Source: Bacteroides sp.
GTDB taxonomy: Bacteria > Bacteroidota > Bacteroidia > Bacteroidales > P3
NCBI GenBank assembly: GCA_023662825.1
Contig: JAMPIH010000013.1
Location: 1-64,000 of the forward strand
Direction of reading: 5' to 3'
Length of the DNA stretch: 64,000 nucleotides
The translations under genes were made by a program, and so were the position numbers. Position 1 is the stretch's first letter. Each line of letters begins with the position of its first letter. The notes under the pieces were generated by a model. That model had not been told where the DNA came from, did not search any database, and worked only from the letters and a program-made list of their open reading frames with translations. Positions 25,730 to 34,439 of this stretch are shown piece after piece.

Positions 25730-26302
25730 CTATTTCTCAATAAGTCTCTTCAAAGTCCAAGCCATATTTTGACCGAGGTTGCGCATATTTTCCATGCCTT
25801 CGGCATCGTTCAGTACTTCTCCCCTTTCTCGGCCGTAAACCATATTCCAATAAACGGAACCGACTACAATCATCTCTTTATTGAGCATAAAATGGTTCAT
25901 CGTATCCACCGCCGTCATTCCTCCGGCACGGCGCACGGCCGCCACCGAGGCGCCTATCTTATGCTTGAGCAAACCCGGATTGGTGGCCACGACAACGCCT
26001 CCCCTGTCAAGAAAGGCCTTCATACCCGACGATACATCCGCGGAATACACCGGCGAGCCGAGAATAATTCCGTCCGCTTCCGCCATATGGCTAAACACGG
26101 CGGCAAAATCATCCTCCTTAAAAACGCAGTTGCCCTGCCCCTTGCAGGCAAAACACGCCCGGCAAGGTTTAATTTCACAATCGGCCAACTGTATCAGTTC
26201 CGTGTCGATACCGGCGGCATTCAGTTCCTTAAACACAGCATGGATAATCATCGCCGTGTTTCCGTCCCTGCGGGAACTCCCGTTGATGCCTATAACTTTC
26301 AT
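25730..26302 (-). CDS. Iron-sulfur flavoprotein / flavodoxin-family NAD(P)H-dependent oxidoreductase
   Basis: 190 aa from the ATG at 26302 (MKVIGINGSSRRDGNTAMII). The GSSRRDGNT loop near residues 7-15 binds FMN phosphate. A compact cysteine motif, CRACFACKGQGNC (residues about 47-59, C-x2-C-x2-C-x5-C), is that of the iron-sulfur flavoproteins of anaerobes, which carry a [4Fe-4S] cluster next to FMN. GSPVYSADVSSGMKAFLDR near 84-102 is the flavodoxin-fold signature. Members transfer electrons and some detoxify O2 or H2O2; the specific substrate here is unknown. It is a monocistronic minus-strand gene between the parS sites. Confidence 0.85.
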   Translation of the reverse strand: MKVIGINGSSRRDGNTAMIIHAVFKELNAAGIDTELIQLADCEIKPCRACFACKGQGNCVFKEDDFAAVFSHMAEADGIILGSPVYSADVSSGMKAFLDRGGVVVATNPGLLKHKIGASVAAVRRAGGMTAVDTMNHFMLNKEMIVVGSVYWNMVYGRERGEVLNDAEGMENMRNLGQNMAWTLKRLIEK

Positions 26303-26389
26303 AACACAATAAATTATCCGTAACCCAAACCTCAAACACGCCCCCGCAATGCAAAACCACCCCGCAAAAAATTCCCCAACCACCTGTGA

Positions 26390-26704
26390 CCAAGCGAGCC
26401 AAGGGCTTCCAACGCCGCAGATCGCCGTTCAAAATACGTGCGAAAGAAAAAATGGTTTTGAACGGTGAGATGCAAGGCAGAAGTCCTTGGAACGCGCGGG
26501 AGCGTACTGAAGTACGTGACCAAGCCACTGACAGTCCGCAGCGAAGCAGATCCCTGCCCAAAACACGTGCAAAGGAAAAAATGGTTTTGAATGGGGAGAT
26601 GCGAGATGCGGACTGACGGGGTGCGCGGGAGCGTACTAAAGTACGTGACCAAGCCCCCGACAGTCCGCAGCGAAGCAGATCCCCGTTCAAAACCATTTTT
26701 TCAA
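26390..26704. repeat. Tandem imperfect palindromic repeats (one half copy, two full copies)
   Basis: Each full unit (about 26448-26570 and 26576-26704) has a left arm TTTTGAAcGGtGAGATGC, a central palindrome GAGCGTACTgaAGTACGTGAC, and a right arm GCAGCGAAGCAGATC...GTTCAAAA. A right half copy precedes them (26390-26445). The outer arms AAAAAATGGTTTTGAA are identical to the last codons of ybeY (minus), whose stop lies inside the repeat. The same repeat type occurs at 30813-30987 with different outer arms. The gap 26303-26686 contains nothing else recognisable. Confidence 0.75.
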
Positions 26705-27166
26705 CATTTCATCTTCCTTCTGGTGTATCTCCGCCTCCTCCTTCGGCGTCTTGTCCTTATACCCCGCCAGGTGCAGGATGCCGTGAATCATGACGCGGTT
26801 CAACTCGTCGATATTCCTTACCTGAAACTTCCGGGCATTTTCCTTGATCCTCTCCACGCTGATGTAGATATCGCCCGCCACCGGACGGCACTTTTTCGAA
26901 GAAGGCTTTCCGACGGTTTCACAAAGGCCAATCGGAAATGTATCGCCGGGCAAGGTATAGTCGAAAGTTATCACATCTGTAAAGGTGTCATGGTTCAGAT
27001 ACTCCTTGTTCACCTTCAACAGGTATTTGTCCGAACAAAAGATATAGGTGATGCCGGAAGACACGCAACCCAAGCTTTTCAATACGTTCAGCAGGCGGGC
27101 ACGGGTGTCGTTGCGCCGCATGAAGCCTACCCTGCAATCTTGTTCGATAAAGGTAATCTCTTTCAT
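26687..27166 (-). CDS. ybeY: Endoribonuclease YbeY (rRNA maturation factor)
   Basis: 159 aa from the ATG at 27166 (MKEITFIEQDCRVGF); the longer frame from 27202 only adds the translated parS palindrome (MFHVKH). YbeY is a zinc metalloprotein acting in 16S rRNA 3'-end maturation and 70S quality control. The signature is HGILHLAGYKDKTPKEEAEI near residues 125-144, the Bacteroidota form of H-x3-H-x5-H/D in which the third ligand position reads K-D rather than D-H. YLNHDTFTDVITFDY near 60-75 is also typical. Its last codons (KKWF, TGA) are part of the palindromic repeat that follows. Confidence 0.92.
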   Translation of the reverse strand: MKEITFIEQDCRVGFMRRNDTRARLLNVLKSLGCVSSGITYIFCSDKYLLKVNKEYLNHDTFTDVITFDYTLPGDTFPIGLCETVGKPSSKKCRPVAGDIYISVERIKENARKFQVRNIDELNRVMIHGILHLAGYKDKTPKEEAEIHQKEDEMLKKWF

Positions 27167-27185
27167 TTTAAATATTTTACAAAGA

Positions 27186-27201
27186 TGTTTCACGTGAAAC
27201 A
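27186..27201. other. parS centromere site 2
   Basis: Second perfect TGTTTCACGTGAAACA, 1531 bp from the first. It lies in the 39-bp gap between ybeY and the DUF4175 gene, 3.8 kb from the proposed oriC. Confidence 0.9.
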
Positions 27202-27205
27202 TCGC

Positions 27206-30200
27206 CTACTTCCGCTCGGTGTCAAACAAAAAGTCCTGTACTTTCTTCTTATAGTACGGGCGAAGTTCGGGATAGGAAAAACGCAGCAGATCGTTGCCCG
27301 GCATCTTTTTCTTTCCGGCATTTTCGAGGCTGTCGCCCATAAAGGGAGAAAACGTACTTCCGGTTTTCGATTCGCGTCTGTCATCCTGCTCCCGTTTCAG
27401 TTCGGCATTCTCGGCCTCCAACAACCGGGTCTCGATATTCTTTTGGCGCGACAGCACCCGGTCGTTTAAGATCTTGTTCACCAAATCGCGTTCGGTGGTT
27501 TCCATATCGCCCAAAATCCGGTTGTAAAGTCCGGCCGCTCCGGGATTCTTGATTTTTTCCTCCTGCATTTTCTGTTGCAGCATACGGCGTATCATTTCCT
27601 GCTTGGCGGCGGCGCGGGCAAAAGATTCCGAAACTTTCTCCTCCGAAATCTGTTCTCCCTGTGCATTGCCCGACTCGCCCGGCTTGGCCTGTTTCCCTTC
27701 CTGCGCATTTTTCGGCTGACCCTGCTTCTGCAGTTGCTCCAGCATCTTCTTCAGTTCATCCAACTGCCGGTTCAAATCCTTCTGCATCTGCTGCAGGGAT
27801 TCCTTGCCTTGTTTCATCATCGATTCCATAGACGGAATGGGCATCGAGGAATTTTTCTCTCCCGGCTTGGGACAGGACATCTGGGGCGTGCCCTTCTGCT
27901 TTTTCTTGGAGGAACCGCTGTTGCCCTTCATGTTCATCTGCTGTTGCATCCTGTCCAAGGATTCGGAAAGCAGCAGGGCCAGGTTGTTCAGCGAAGTCAT
28001 CGTGTATTGCTGGCGCGCCAGGGCACGGCTATTGGTGGTGTTGTAGTGGGTATAATACACGTTGTTCATGGCCAGCAGCAGATCCAAGGTCTCGCGGCTG
28101 TACGAAAGCATATTCTTTACTTCCTGATTGGTGGTGAGCGCCACCTGCGGCTGGCGTTTGGCGATGGCCTGGATACTGTCGGCGATAAAGCGAATCTCGG
28201 TGTTCAGGGCCGACTGTCTGCGTATCTGTTCGGCATAGCGCGGATCGTTCAGCTTAGTGCTGCCCAAGGATTCCATCAGGTTTTCCTGTTGCACCGAAAC
28301 CCGCACCGTGGATTTCAACAGCAAGCGGATAAAATCGGCGTCTTCCGCCTCGTTCTCCTCCTCTATCCGATCCATCTGAGCTGACAGATTGTCGACCAGC
28401 TGCTGCAGATCCTCGTTGGTCTTTTCCTGATTCCTGCGTGCCGATTTCTCGTTTCCGTTCTGTAAATCGGATTTCGTGTTCTCTATATCTTTCCTCGCCT
28501 CCCGCAACAGGGAATCGGGCATGGCGAACGATGTTTTCTTCTCCAGATTTCCGTTCAGTTCCTCCACCCGCTTCAGATCCTGTTCGAGACGTTCCCTGCC
28601 CTTCTGCAATTCTTCCTGCAGTTTCAAGGCGCTGTCGGCAGAAACCCGTTTCATCTGTTCCGACACTTCCTTGCTCTGCTCCGAAAGCCTTTGGGCATCC
28701 GAAACGGCTTGACTCAACTTGTTTTCGAACTCCAACTGCTTGTATAAGTTCAAATTACGTTCTATATCACGACTCAACAGATCCTTCTGCCGCCTTACGT
28801 CCTCCAAGGCGTCCGTTATCTTCTCGCGGGGCGCGTTCTGCCGCATCAGCTCCTGCAGTTCCTCCAGTTTCTTCATCGTGGCGTCGTCGAAAAGCCGGTC
28901 CATCAGTTCCTGCAACTGCCGCTGTTTTTCCTGCAGCCCGCTGTCGGTCTCGTTCAACTCGTTTTCCAGACGCTGTTTCTGCTGAATCTCTTCCGACAGT
29001 TCCCGATAGGTCTCACGCAGTTGCTCCTGCTGTTCCAGCAAGAGTTCCACCCGTTTCTGATCCTGCCAGGAAAGCTGCTTCCTGGAGAGAAGATCCTGCA
29101 CGAGTTCCTGCAGTTCCCGGTCGAAATGCTGTACGGACTGAAGCGAAAGCGAAAACTTGCTGTCCACCGAGGCCGAGGTCCGGCTCACCTCCTCCCTCAC
29201 CTCCTCCTGCGACATCTTCCGGTAAGAAAACACAGGCGAATACACCGTCTTGAAAGGATAGAAGGCATCGTTGTCGCGCAATTCGAATCCATAACTCAAT
29301 TCATCGCCCAGCTGCGGATTAAACTCGTCGATATCAAAGTAATAAGTGAACTCCTGGCTCAGTTCGCGCGCCTTTACGGGCAGGGTGTCGAAAAATGTCC
29401 GTTCGCTTCCGGTGGACGCATTGGAACACGAGAGCTTGAATATCAGGGAATGAAAGCCGTAATCGTCGCTGATCATGCCGTGGAAATACCGCCGGTACGG
29501 ACGCGTGCTGTCGAACAGCTGAACGGTCTCTATGCGCGGATAAGCATCGGGCAAGGCCTCGATAAAAAAGGAGGAAGTATCGGTCTTTATATCCGTAAAC
29601 GATTGAGGAACAAGCAGATAATTACACGACTGGAATATCTGCCGGGAAAATGAGAAAACGGGAGCCTGCGCCGCGGCTTCTTCCCAACGCACCTCCTGCA
29701 CCTCCGCTTTATTGCCCGAGGGCACGAAACCGGCAAACAGCCCGACGGCATGGTCTATCTTTAGTTCCCACTCCACCCTGGTACCCGCCGGAACGCTCAG
29801 GTTCAGCGAATTATCCACCACTTCCGCCTTCCTGCCCATATAGTCCGGATAACGGAGCCTTATCTTCATTCCCGACATCAGGGGCTTGTAGTCCACTTCC
29901 AAAGTGTAGGCCTCGCTCCTGTATTTTCCACTTACAATATGAAATTCAATCTGTTGACGAACCTTTTTAAAGGTATGCGAGAATTCGGTGGGCGAATGCC
30001 TGCGGCAGGAAAGCAGGCGGCGGTTCGTTTCTATAAAGACTTCGCTTGGAAGTATGTCGCCGCCCACGTTCAGGTTCAGCGTGAAATCCTCCTCATAAGC
30101 GACCCGCAGACTGTTGTTCGCTATCGTGATTCCGAAAGGAAACTCCCGCTCGAAAGTACGGCCGTACCGGACGATCCTTTCAGAGGAACCTATTATTTTA

Positions 30201-30724
30201 GGATTGATTAAATACACGGCCGCAATGACCAGCAACACGGCCGCAACCGCCAGCAAATACCTGAGATTCGCCCTGAACCTGACCGATTTTTCGAAACGGT
30301 AGGCAACGAAACCCCGGCTTATCTGCTCGATGGCGGCCTCCAGCAATCCATACAGAGATTCATTTTCCTGCAACTGCTGCCTCAGGTCGAGCACGTTGTA
30401 GAGCCTGTCGTCCAGTTCCGGATAGCGCGAGGCCAGATAACGCGCCGCCTGTTCGTGACTCATACGTTTGAACCAGTCCCTGCCCTGCCCAAACGGACGC
30501 AGGACAAGTATTATGAAACCGGCGAGAAACAGAACGGTAAAGAGCCAAAAAAGCCAGGTGCGGACACCTACAGGCAGGTAAAACACATATTCGAGCACGC
30601 AGAAAACAAGGAATACGGCCAACGACACCGCAAAAAGCAAGAAAAAACCTTTCCAGGCCTTGTTGATGTAGAACCGGCTCAGAAAGGCATCGAGTTTCGT
30701 TATAAATTCCTTGTACGCGCTCAT
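27206..30724 (-). CDS. DUF4175-family large membrane protein with coiled coils
   Basis: 1172 aa. The N-terminus carries two adjacent membrane helices (FFLLFAVSLAVFLVFCVLEY and TWLFWLFTVLFLAGFIILVL) and a third near residue 150 (YLLAVAAVLLVIAAVYLI). A beta-rich region follows (about 200-480), then a very long Gln/Glu/Lys-rich coiled-coil section (about 500-1050) with runs such as LREARKDIENTKSDLQ, and a Gln/Lys-rich tail. This is the DUF4175 architecture of Bacteroidota; the role is unknown, likely envelope-associated with a large periplasmic part. It is adjacent to parS site 2 and the proposed origin, a position often conserved around mnmG-ybeY in this phylum. Confidence 0.82.
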   Translation of the reverse strand: MSAYKEFITKLDAFLSRFYINKAWKGFFLLFAVSLAVFLVFCVLEYVFYLPVGVRTWLFWLFTVLFLAGFIILVLRPFGQGRDWFKRMSHEQAARYLASRYPELDDRLYNVLDLRQQLQENESLYGLLEAAIEQISRGFVAYRFEKSVRFRANLRYLLAVAAVLLVIAAVYLINPKIIGSSERIVRYGRTFEREFPFGITIANNSLRVAYEEDFTLNLNVGGDILPSEVFIETNRRLLSCRRHSPTEFSHTFKKVRQQIEFHIVSGKYRSEAYTLEVDYKPLMSGMKIRLRYPDYMGRKAEVVDNSLNLSVPAGTRVEWELKIDHAVGLFAGFVPSGNKAEVQEVRWEEAAAQAPVFSFSRQIFQSCNYLLVPQSFTDIKTDTSSFFIEALPDAYPRIETVQLFDSTRPYRRYFHGMISDDYGFHSLIFKLSCSNASTGSERTFFDTLPVKARELSQEFTYYFDIDEFNPQLGDELSYGFELRDNDAFYPFKTVYSPVFSYRKMSQEEVREEVSRTSASVDSKFSLSLQSVQHFDRELQELVQDLLSRKQLSWQDQKRVELLLEQQEQLRETYRELSEEIQQKQRLENELNETDSGLQEKQRQLQELMDRLFDDATMKKLEELQELMRQNAPREKITDALEDVRRQKDLLSRDIERNLNLYKQLEFENKLSQAVSDAQRLSEQSKEVSEQMKRVSADSALKLQEELQKGRERLEQDLKRVEELNGNLEKKTSFAMPDSLLREARKDIENTKSDLQNGNEKSARRNQEKTNEDLQQLVDNLSAQMDRIEEENEAEDADFIRLLLKSTVRVSVQQENLMESLGSTKLNDPRYAEQIRRQSALNTEIRFIADSIQAIAKRQPQVALTTNQEVKNMLSYSRETLDLLLAMNNVYYTHYNTTNSRALARQQYTMTSLNNLALLLSESLDRMQQQMNMKGNSGSSKKKQKGTPQMSCPKPGEKNSSMPIPSMESMMKQGKESLQQMQKDLNRQLDELKKMLEQLQKQGQPKNAQEGKQAKPGESGNAQGEQISEEKVSESFARAAAKQEMIRRMLQQKMQEEKIKNPGAAGLYNRILGDMETTERDLVNKILNDRVLSRQKNIETRLLEAENAELKREQDDRRESKTGSTFSPFMGDSLENAGKKKMPGNDLLRFSYPELRPYYKKKVQDFLFDTERK

Positions 30725-30812
30725 TCCTCGGGCAACCCGCCCATTTTAAACAAAGATGTAAAGTTACAAAAAGGTTTTTTGCCGAAGTACCAAAGCCAGT
30801 AAGACCGCAAAA

Positions 30813-30987
30813 GACCGAAGGCTGTAAGGCCGCAGATTGCCGCTCAAAACTCCAGTCCACTAAAAAGTGTTTTGAACGGTGAGATGCAAGGCGCAGTCCG
30901 AAGGATTGTGAGGGAGCGTACTTTCGTACGTGACCGAACGACCGAGGGCTGCAACGAAGCAGATTGCCGCTCAAAACACTTTTTATC
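30813..30987. repeat. Imperfect palindromic repeat next to oriC (half plus full copy)
   Basis: The same family as 26390-26704: a right half copy (30813-30855) then a full copy with arms AAAAAGTGTTTTGAACGG ... CCGCTCAAAACACTTTTT (30864-30984) and centre GAGCGTACTttCGTACGTGAC. The outer arms differ from those at 26.4-26.7 kb but remain mutually complementary. It would fold as a long hairpin and may stop transcription approaching the origin from either side. Confidence 0.75.
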
Positions 30988-31385
30988 ACGTATATTATTG
31001 ATATTATGTATATTATAAATTTTTTAAAAATAAAAAGGAATAATAGGGATACATAGTAGGGCTGTTATCACGGTGGATAAGTTTTTTTAAGAAATTTTAT
31101 CATCCGTTATACACAGGAAGCGCCTTTTTATGAGCAAGTGTTCAACAGTACAACACACTTTAAACCATAAAGATATACAATTTACAAACACCTGTTTATA
31201 TGTTGCCGGAAGCGGTTATCAAACGGGACGCGTTTTAACATTTTTTAAGTTAAATTTGTTTAAAAACGCTTGAAAAAATCTTGACGGATGTTGATTTCTT
31301 TTGCCGCTTCGGTTATCAACCGTAATCAACAATCGTTTTCACCGGATTTCAACATCTTTTGAACCGCTTTTCAACAGCATATACC
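30985..31385. other. oriC: Putative chromosomal replication origin (oriC)
   Basis: A 400-bp gene-free stretch with a strongly AT-rich block (about 30990-31060, a candidate unwinding element) followed by many DnaA-box-like sites: TTATACACA (31107-31115, exact TTATnCACA), TTATCCACC on the minus strand (31080-31072), TTATCAAAC (31216-31224), TTATCAACC (31313-31321), TGTTCAACA (31139-31147) and TTTTCAACA (31368-31376). Two perfect parS sites lie within 5.7 kb, mnmG within 7.3 kb, and nearby genes on the left run leftward while those on the right mostly run rightward. dnaA itself is not in the window. Confidence 0.7.
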
Positions 31386-32573
31386 CTACTCCACATAAAG
31401 CACCAGTCCCTTCAGGTATTCGCCTTCGGGGTGGTAGAGGTTCACCGGGTGGTCGGCGGGTTGCGAGAGCTGGTGCAGGATGCGCACGTTGCGTCCGCTC
31501 TGGGCGGCGGCGCTGAATACGGCCAGGCGGAAATCCTGGCGCGAAACGGCCTGCGAGCACGAGAAAGTGAACAGTATGCCGCCGGGCGCGATGTTCCTGA
31601 AGGCGATGGCGTTCAGCTTGCGGTAACCCTGCAGGGCCTGGTGCAGCACGTTGCGGTGCTTGGCGAAAGCCGGCGGGTCGAGGATCACAAGGTCGAAATC
31701 CTTGCCGTTCTGGCGCAGGTAGTCGAAGGCATCGCAGGCAACGGCCTGGTGCGCGGCGCTTTTTCCGAAATTCAGTTCCACGTTCTGCCGGGTAAGTCCG
31801 ATAGCCTTTTCGGAACTGTCCACCGACACCGCTTCTTTGGCACCGGCGCGCAAGGCGTAGAGCGAGAATCCGCCGGTATAGCAGAACATGTTCAGCACCC
31901 GCTTTCCCGCCGCGTAGCGTTCCACCAGGGCGCGGTTCTCGCGCTGGTCTATAAAGAAGCCCGTCTTCTGCCCTTCCGTCCAGTCCGGATAGAACTTCAG
32001 CCCGTTTTCTACCGCCACCGGGCGTCCGGCGGCCTTTTTTCCCGCCAGGTAGCCGTCTTCGGCATTCATTTCGGCCTTGAACGGCAGGGTGTTCTCCGAC
32101 TTGTAATAGATGTTCCTTACGATTCCGGAACATTCCTCGAGGATGGCCCCGGCGATCATCTCCCGGTCGAGGTGCATGCCCGGCGAGTGTGCCTGCATCA
32201 CCGCCGTGTCTCCGTAGATATCCACCACTAGCCCCGACAGGGAATCGCCCTCGCCGTGAACCAGCCGGAAAGTGTTGTTGTCGGGCCGTATCAGGTTCAG
32301 ATTCCGGCGCAGGTTCAGGGCCTGGCGTATGCGCTGCCGGTAAAAGGCCTTGTCGATGGCAATGGGCTCGAACGAAAGCACGCGCAGGGCTATGCTGCCG
32401 ATCTGTGTGTGTCCCGTGCCGAGAAAGTCGCCCTGTGCGGAATACACCTCCGCGTTGTCGCCTTCTTCCAGGGTTTCGCCCTCCACGCGGGCGATCGCGC
32501 CCGAAAAAACCCAGGGATGAAACCGCCGCAGCGATTCGTCCTTTCCCGCCTTGAGTATGATTTTAGGATACAT
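31386..32573 (-). CDS. rlmI: 23S rRNA (cytosine-C5)-methyltransferase, RlmI family
   Basis: 395 aa. The family methylates C1962 of 23S rRNA (or a nearby cytosine) with SAM. The N-terminal PUA domain (residues 1-75, ILKAGKDESLRRFHPWVFSGAI) binds RNA; the EEHVD-like central domain follows; the Rossmann methyltransferase core has VLNMFCYTGGFSLYALRAGA (motif I, near 225-244), SVDSSEKAIGLTRQN, and the catalytic region DLVILDPPAFAKH near 295 with FTFSCSQAVSRQDF supplying the second cysteine. Its stop lies at the edge of the proposed origin. Confidence 0.9.
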   Translation of the reverse strand: MYPKIILKAGKDESLRRFHPWVFSGAIARVEGETLEEGDNAEVYSAQGDFLGTGHTQIGSIALRVLSFEPIAIDKAFYRQRIRQALNLRRNLNLIRPDNNTFRLVHGEGDSLSGLVVDIYGDTAVMQAHSPGMHLDREMIAGAILEECSGIVRNIYYKSENTLPFKAEMNAEDGYLAGKKAAGRPVAVENGLKFYPDWTEGQKTGFFIDQRENRALVERYAAGKRVLNMFCYTGGFSLYALRAGAKEAVSVDSSEKAIGLTRQNVELNFGKSAAHQAVACDAFDYLRQNGKDFDLVILDPPAFAKHRNVLHQALQGYRKLNAIAFRNIAPGGILFTFSCSQAVSRQDFRLAVFSAAAQSGRNVRILHQLSQPADHPVNLYHPEGEYLKGLVLYVE

Positions 32574-32614
32574 GGCGGCAAAGGTATGGGAAATATGGGA
32601 TATGTGATAATTGC

Positions 32615-32622
32615 TAACTTTG
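32615..32622 (+). promoter_or_regulatory. -7 promoter box of the outer-membrane protein gene
   Basis: TAACTTTG, 23 nt upstream of the ATG at 32646, in the divergent gap with rlmI. Confidence 0.6.
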
Positions 32623-32645
32623 CGTCTTCCACAAACAACAAGGCC

Positions 32646-33458
32646 ATGAAAAAATTAATTGTTTTCGTTCTTTTGCTGGCTCCGACCTTCTCTTTTGTCA
32701 AGGCGCAGGATGTAATTGTACTGAGGAATGCGGACGAGATTCAGGCGAAGGTGTTGGAAATTTCCGGAACCTCGGTAAAGTACGTCGATTGGGATTTTCA
32801 GGACGGCCCGGCGAGAGTCGTCGATAAAAGCGAAGTCTTCTTTATCAAGTACCAGAACGGAAAGAAAGAGGTTTTTTCCGAAGTTCCCGCTCCGGCGGCG
32901 CTTAAGGTGAGGGGCAAATACATTCATCGGATAAAGCCCCAGGGCTATGTGTATTTCGGAACTGCTTTTTCTGTTATTTCCAATGATTTTTACGATGATG
33001 TTGCTGTTGGACCGGCTTTGGATGCCTCTGTGGGGGCCAGAATTTACGATTACTTTTTTATCGGTGCGGAAGTTGGTTACAACAGTATTTTTGAAAAATT
33101 GTCTTTTTTTGATATGACTAATGTTTATGAGGGATGGGTGTACTATCACAATATGTCGGCGGGTATAAACATGAAAGGCTATTACCCTGTATCGAAAAAA
33201 TTCTTTCCTTTCCTAAACCTTGGCTTCGCCGCCGAGATTTTGGCCGTCGATGACAAGATTCACAACTCAGCGTCATTTAGAAAAAAAAATTCGGATATGC
33301 CGAAAACATACAATTCGGAACATTTTGGTTTCTTTCAAATGCAAGTGGGCGCGGGTGTGGATTACGGACGGCTTTCCTGTGGCATCGGCTACAAGCTTTT
33401 AAATCGTAAGGAATTGAATCGTCATTTTTGCTATATCAAGGTGGGTGTGCGGCTGTAA
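32646..33458 (+). CDS. Predicted outer-membrane beta-barrel protein
   Basis: 270 aa from ATG 32646. Signal peptide MKKLIVFVLLLAPTFSFVKA ends near residue 20. The segment DVIVLRNADEIQAKVLEISG and YQNGKKEVF is a small domain common in Bacteroidales surface proteins; the rest has alternating hydrophobic strands with aromatic girdle residues and ends in CYIKVGVRL, an outer-membrane barrel-like end with a final hydrophobic residue pattern. The function is not known. Its codons are AT-richer than those of the flanking core genes. Confidence 0.75.
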   Translation: MKKLIVFVLLLAPTFSFVKAQDVIVLRNADEIQAKVLEISGTSVKYVDWDFQDGPARVVDKSEVFFIKYQNGKKEVFSEVPAPAALKVRGKYIHRIKPQGYVYFGTAFSVISNDFYDDVAVGPALDASVGARIYDYFFIGAEVGYNSIFEKLSFFDMTNVYEGWVYYHNMSAGINMKGYYPVSKKFFPFLNLGFAAEILAVDDKIHNSASFRKKNSDMPKTYNSEHFGFFQMQVGAGVDYGRLSCGIGYKLLNRKELNRHFCYIKVGVRL

Positions 33459-33520
33459 GGAATAAATCCGTAAATTTGTGGTTACGCGTTTAAGACGCCT
33501 TTAAACTTAATATTCGCGTT

Positions 33521-34438
33521 ATGGACTTTGTATCGGAAATCAACAGACTGCGCAAGGAAAAGAATGCGGTCATTCTTGCCCACTATTACCAAATCCCCGA
33601 AATCCAGGACATCGCCGACTATATAGGCGACAGTCTGGCCCTGGCGCGGCGCGCGGCCGAAACCACCGCCGACATCATCGTGTTCGCCGGGGTTCACTTT
33701 ATGGCCGAGACCGCCAAGATACTCAATCCCGACCGCAAGGTGCTGCTTCCCGACCTGAACGCCGGCTGCTCGCTGGCCGATTCCTGCGATGCCGGCGAAC
33801 TGGCCAAGATGAAGGCCGAGTTTCCCGACTACAAGGTGCTTTCGTACGTAAACTGCTCGGCGCAGGTAAAGGCGCTCTCCGACGTTATCTGCACCTCCGG
33901 CAACGCGCTCAAGATCGTGGAGACCTTTCCCAAAGACGCAAAGATCCTCTTCGTGCCCGACAAGAACCTGGGCGGCTACATCAACCGCGAGACCGGCCGG
34001 AACATGAAGCTGTGGCCGGGCAGCTGTCAGATTCACGACATACTGAACGCCGAGAGGGTGATCAAGCTCAAGCTGGCCCATCCGGACGCCAAGGTGATCG
34101 CCCATCCCGAGTGCAATCCCGCCGTGCTGGAGGTGGCCGATTTCGTGGGCTCCACCGCCGCCATGCTCAACTTTATCGTTAAGGATTCCTCGCGCGAATA
34201 CATCGTGGCCACCGAGACGGGCATACTGCACCAGATGCAGAAACTCGTGCCCAACAAGAAATTCCTCGTGGCCTCGAACAACGAGGAGTGCGCCTGCAAC
34301 GACTGTCCGCACATGAAGCTCAACACGATGGAGAAACTCTACCGTTGCCTGCGCGACGAGACCCCAGAAATCGTTCTGGACAAAGACCTGATGGACAAGG
34401 CGCGCAAGCCCATCGAAACCATGTTGCGTCTAAGCTGA
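33521..34438 (+). CDS. nadA: Quinolinate synthase A
   Basis: 305 aa. NadA condenses iminoaspartate with dihydroxyacetone phosphate to quinolinate in de novo NAD synthesis, using a [4Fe-4S] cluster. Signatures: AVILAHYYQIPEIQDIADY (residues about 16-34), DLNAGCSLADSC (79-90), SYVNCSAQVKA (Cys112), HPECNPAVLE and the C-terminal NNEECACNDCPHMKLN, which together contain the three cluster cysteines. It is a class of about 300-310 aa that lacks the long C-terminus of E. coli NadA. nadB and nadC are not adjacent; the next two plus genes follow within 1-6 nt and are probably in one operon. Confidence 0.94.
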   Translation: MDFVSEINRLRKEKNAVILAHYYQIPEIQDIADYIGDSLALARRAAETTADIIVFAGVHFMAETAKILNPDRKVLLPDLNAGCSLADSCDAGELAKMKAEFPDYKVLSYVNCSAQVKALSDVICTSGNALKIVETFPKDAKILFVPDKNLGGYINRETGRNMKLWPGSCQIHDILNAERVIKLKLAHPDAKVIAHPECNPAVLEVADFVGSTAAMLNFIVKDSSREYIVATETGILHQMQKLVPNKKFLVASNNEECACNDCPHMKLNTMEKLYRCLRDETPEIVLDKDLMDKARKPIETMLRLS

Positions 34439-34439
34439 T

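Noticed and set aside
27167..27202. Longer ybeY start giving MFHVKH
   Set aside because: The codons are the parS palindrome, not coding sequence.
26390..30987. CRISPR array
   Set aside because: The repeats are long, imperfect palindromes with no regular unique spacers, and no cas genes are present anywhere in the window.
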